Of a stretch of DNA of 64,000 nt, positions 62,728-64,000 are shown one piece after another. The stretch's first letter is position 1. Every line of letters starts with the position of its first letter. The translations under genes were made by a program, and so were the position numbers. The DNA is from Hymenobacter lucidus. GTDB taxonomy: Bacteria > Bacteroidota > Bacteroidia > Cytophagales > Hymenobacteraceae. The notes under the pieces were generated by a model. That model saw only the letters and a list, made by a program, of their open reading frames with translations. It had not been told where the DNA came from and did no database searches. The DNA lies in contig NZ_JAJADR010000015.1 of NCBI RefSeq assembly GCF_020447265.1, positions 22,504 to 86,503 on the forward strand. Direction: 5' to 3'.

Positions 62728-63651
62728 ATGAGTGCGGCCAACCTATCCCGAAAAGCGACATTCGACACGATGACGTGTCTGGGCACCGAAACACCTGAAC
62801 GGCCGGGCTCCGAGCCTACCACCATGCCAGTTAAGTTTGAGGACAGAAATGGATATGAATCCGGCTTTCTGCACGGCTGGGACATCCCGCTGCCACTGGC
62901 GGTCGGCGCAAATGCCTCCGATATGCTTCCCCTGCGCAGGGGCGGAACCGGAGTGGAGTTAAAATATCAGAACTTTTCCGTGATTATGTCTGCTTCCCGC
63001 CGTCTACCAATGCTGACAGCTGTGAATCTTCTGGGCTTGGACAGGGAGCAGGTGGACCGGATTGATACGTGGTATTTTGATGGTCGATTAGATAAAAGCG
63101 ACCAATGGGGAGATGAATTATATCATGGGAATTCGCTTGACCGGGGACACATGGTCCGGCGGGAAGATCCGGTGTGGGGCCCCCTCGCGAAGCAGGCTAA
63201 CGCCGACACCTTCCACTTTACCAACAGCTGTCCTCAGATGGCAAGTGTTAATCAGAAAACCTGGGTTGGCCTTGAGAATCACATTCTGAAAATGGCAAAA
63301 GCGGACGGCATGAGGGTAAATGTATATACGGGGCCGTTTTTCAGCGACGCTGATGTAGATTACAGAGGGGCCAAAATACCGCTGGCTTTCTGGAAGGTGG
63401 TAGCAATCGTGACGGAGGAGGGAAGACCGTCCGCCACGGCCTACAAAATCAGTCAGCAGCAGGAGCTATCAGAACTTGAATACATTTTCGCTGGCTATTT
63501 AACATATCAGATCAGCGTTAAGGAGGTTATGGATCAGACGGGTATTAACTTCAGTGCTCTGCTGGATTATGATGGCTTTACACAACGTGCAGTCATGACA
63601 GGTGAGCGCACAATAGAGTTGATAAATAACCTGGATCGTGTGAAAATCTGA
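62728..63651 (+). CDS. NUC1-type DNA/RNA non-specific endonuclease
   Basis: The 307-residue protein is a beta-beta-alpha-Me (EndA/NucA) nuclease. NSLDRGHMVRRED contains the DRGH motif with H141 as the general base. TNSCPQMASVNQKTWVGLEN contains the metal-binding and conserved Asn residues (N166, N175, N184). It cleaves DNA and RNA without sequence preference. Most family members are exported, but this one has no signal peptide, and its first ~100 residues (KATFDTMTCLGTETPERPGS) form an extra segment. It is last in the protease/STAND cluster and is the obvious killing effector. How it is kept inactive is not visible; the N-terminal segment is a candidate inhibitory part. Confidence 0.85.
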   Translation: MSAANLSRKATFDTMTCLGTETPERPGSEPTTMPVKFEDRNGYESGFLHGWDIPLPLAVGANASDMLPLRRGGTGVELKYQNFSVIMSASRRLPMLTAVNLLGLDREQVDRIDTWYFDGRLDKSDQWGDELYHGNSLDRGHMVRREDPVWGPLAKQANADTFHFTNSCPQMASVNQKTWVGLENHILKMAKADGMRVNVYTGPFFSDADVDYRGAKIPLAFWKVVAIVTEEGRPSATAYKISQQQELSELEYIFAGYLTYQISVKEVMDQTGINFSALLDYDGFTQRAVMTGERTIELINNLDRVKI

Positions 63652-63731
63652 TCGTAGGCTCCGTAATGCCGGTTCATATCGCAGGAGGTGCTCCCAGCAA
63701 AGGGGCAATGAGCTTTCGGAGCGCACTCCGA

Positions 63732-63851
63732 TCAGGTTGATTCGGTTAGCAGCAGGTAGTGGTCGCTCATCGCCCACAGGTAAGTGAGCTGATCGCGCAA
63801 CTCGTCGGCGGGTTCTGGTTCCAATAGTTTGGCGCTGATGAAGGAGAGCAT
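63732..63851 (-). CDS. Short ORF or gene fragment next to an inverted repeat
   Basis: A 39-codon minus-strand frame encodes MLSFISAKLLEPEPADELRD followed by QLTYLWAMSDHYLLLTEST. It has the look of the end of a larger protein (EPADELRDQL helix). Its ATG lies inside the 18-bp inverted repeat at 63847, so it may be a gene tail cut off by a mobile element. No family recognised. Confidence 0.3.
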   Translation of the reverse strand: MLSFISAKLLEPEPADELRDQLTYLWAMSDHYLLLTEST

Positions 63852-63941
63852 CAAAAAGTGTGGGGCAATTCAAGTCTGAGCTAAGTGACTACTTATTTTG
63901 TTCCCATCTGCAATAGTCGCTGTCCCACACTTTTTGATGCT
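63847..63941. repeat. 18-bp perfect inverted repeat, possible IS or MITE ends
   Basis: AGCATCAAAAAGTGTGGG at 63847-63864 recurs as its complement at 63924-63941, leaving a 59-bp AT-rich centre without a gene. The length and symmetry suit a miniature transposable element or the facing ends of two insertion sequences. Bases 63942-64000 show nothing further. Confidence 0.5.
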
Positions 63942-64000
63942 GCCCAAGTAGCCTTGGTGGTCGGCCACCGTGGTTTACCAGGTCGTAATGGTATGGGGGC

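Overview
The window looks like part of a plasmid from a Cytophagales-type member of the Bacteroidota, with Hymenobacter or a close relative as the best guess. The evidence is: type IX secretion (T9SS) C-terminal sorting domains, GEVED/PKD secreted proteins, Bacteroidota-style promoters (TTTG ~20 bp TAnnTTTG), RHS proteins of the Bacteroidota type, and a plasmid backbone made of a Rep_3 initiator with iterons, a ParA partition operon and a MobV relaxase with a recognisable oriT. No rRNA, tRNA or CRISPR array was seen. The first gene is cut by the window edge, and I cannot tell whether the two ends join.

Layout. 1-7.0 kb: the end of a 60-residue-repeat T9SS protein, a decayed sorting domain, a convergent AbiEii/AbiEi toxin-antitoxin pair with two promoter/operator modules, a stretch of terminator-like hairpins with tiny ORFs, an XRE regulator and a possibly frameshifted helix-turn-helix protein. 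7.0-9.3 kb: a decayed fragment and a putative PD-(D/E)XK protein. 9.3-15.1 kb: the plasmid core (mobV, oriT, a VbhA-like small gene, a parB-like gene, parA, iterons, rep). A 9-bp repeat of consensus RTGTTACTR forms clusters at four places: upstream of abiEii, inside the parB-like gene, at the parA promoter and just after rep. It is a good candidate centromere/operator.

15.2-50.2 kb: a type II secretion / type IV pilus-like machine split into two operons. The first encodes minor pseudopilins K, I and J plus F. The second encodes major pseudopilin G, an A24 peptidase, E, D, an L-like (PilM-PilN) protein, an M/O-like protein, a lipoprotein and C/P. Between them lies an RHS locus: a lipoprotein, a 1698-residue RHS-type protein, a PKD-containing protein, a small exported protein, a 2520-residue RHS protein ending in an AT-rich HExxH toxin-like tip, and a probable immunity lipoprotein. 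An OmpH-like gene and a GEVED/PKD/T9SS protein follow. 50.2-56.1 kb is a graveyard with IS5 and IS1182 remnants, lipoproteins, and DUF6794 and DUF4375 genes.

56.1-63.7 kb: a four-gene, same-strand cluster and the best candidate for a new system. It encodes an effector-associated-like domain fused to a trypsin-like protease and a P-loop NTPase, a 1099-residue STAND NTPase, a second trypsin-like protease with a helical N-terminus, and a NUC1-type DNA/RNA non-specific endonuclease without a signal peptide. The arrangement suggests a conflict or anti-phage system in which an NTPase sensor drives proteolysis and a nuclease. The window ends with an 18-bp inverted repeat that resembles mobile-element ends.
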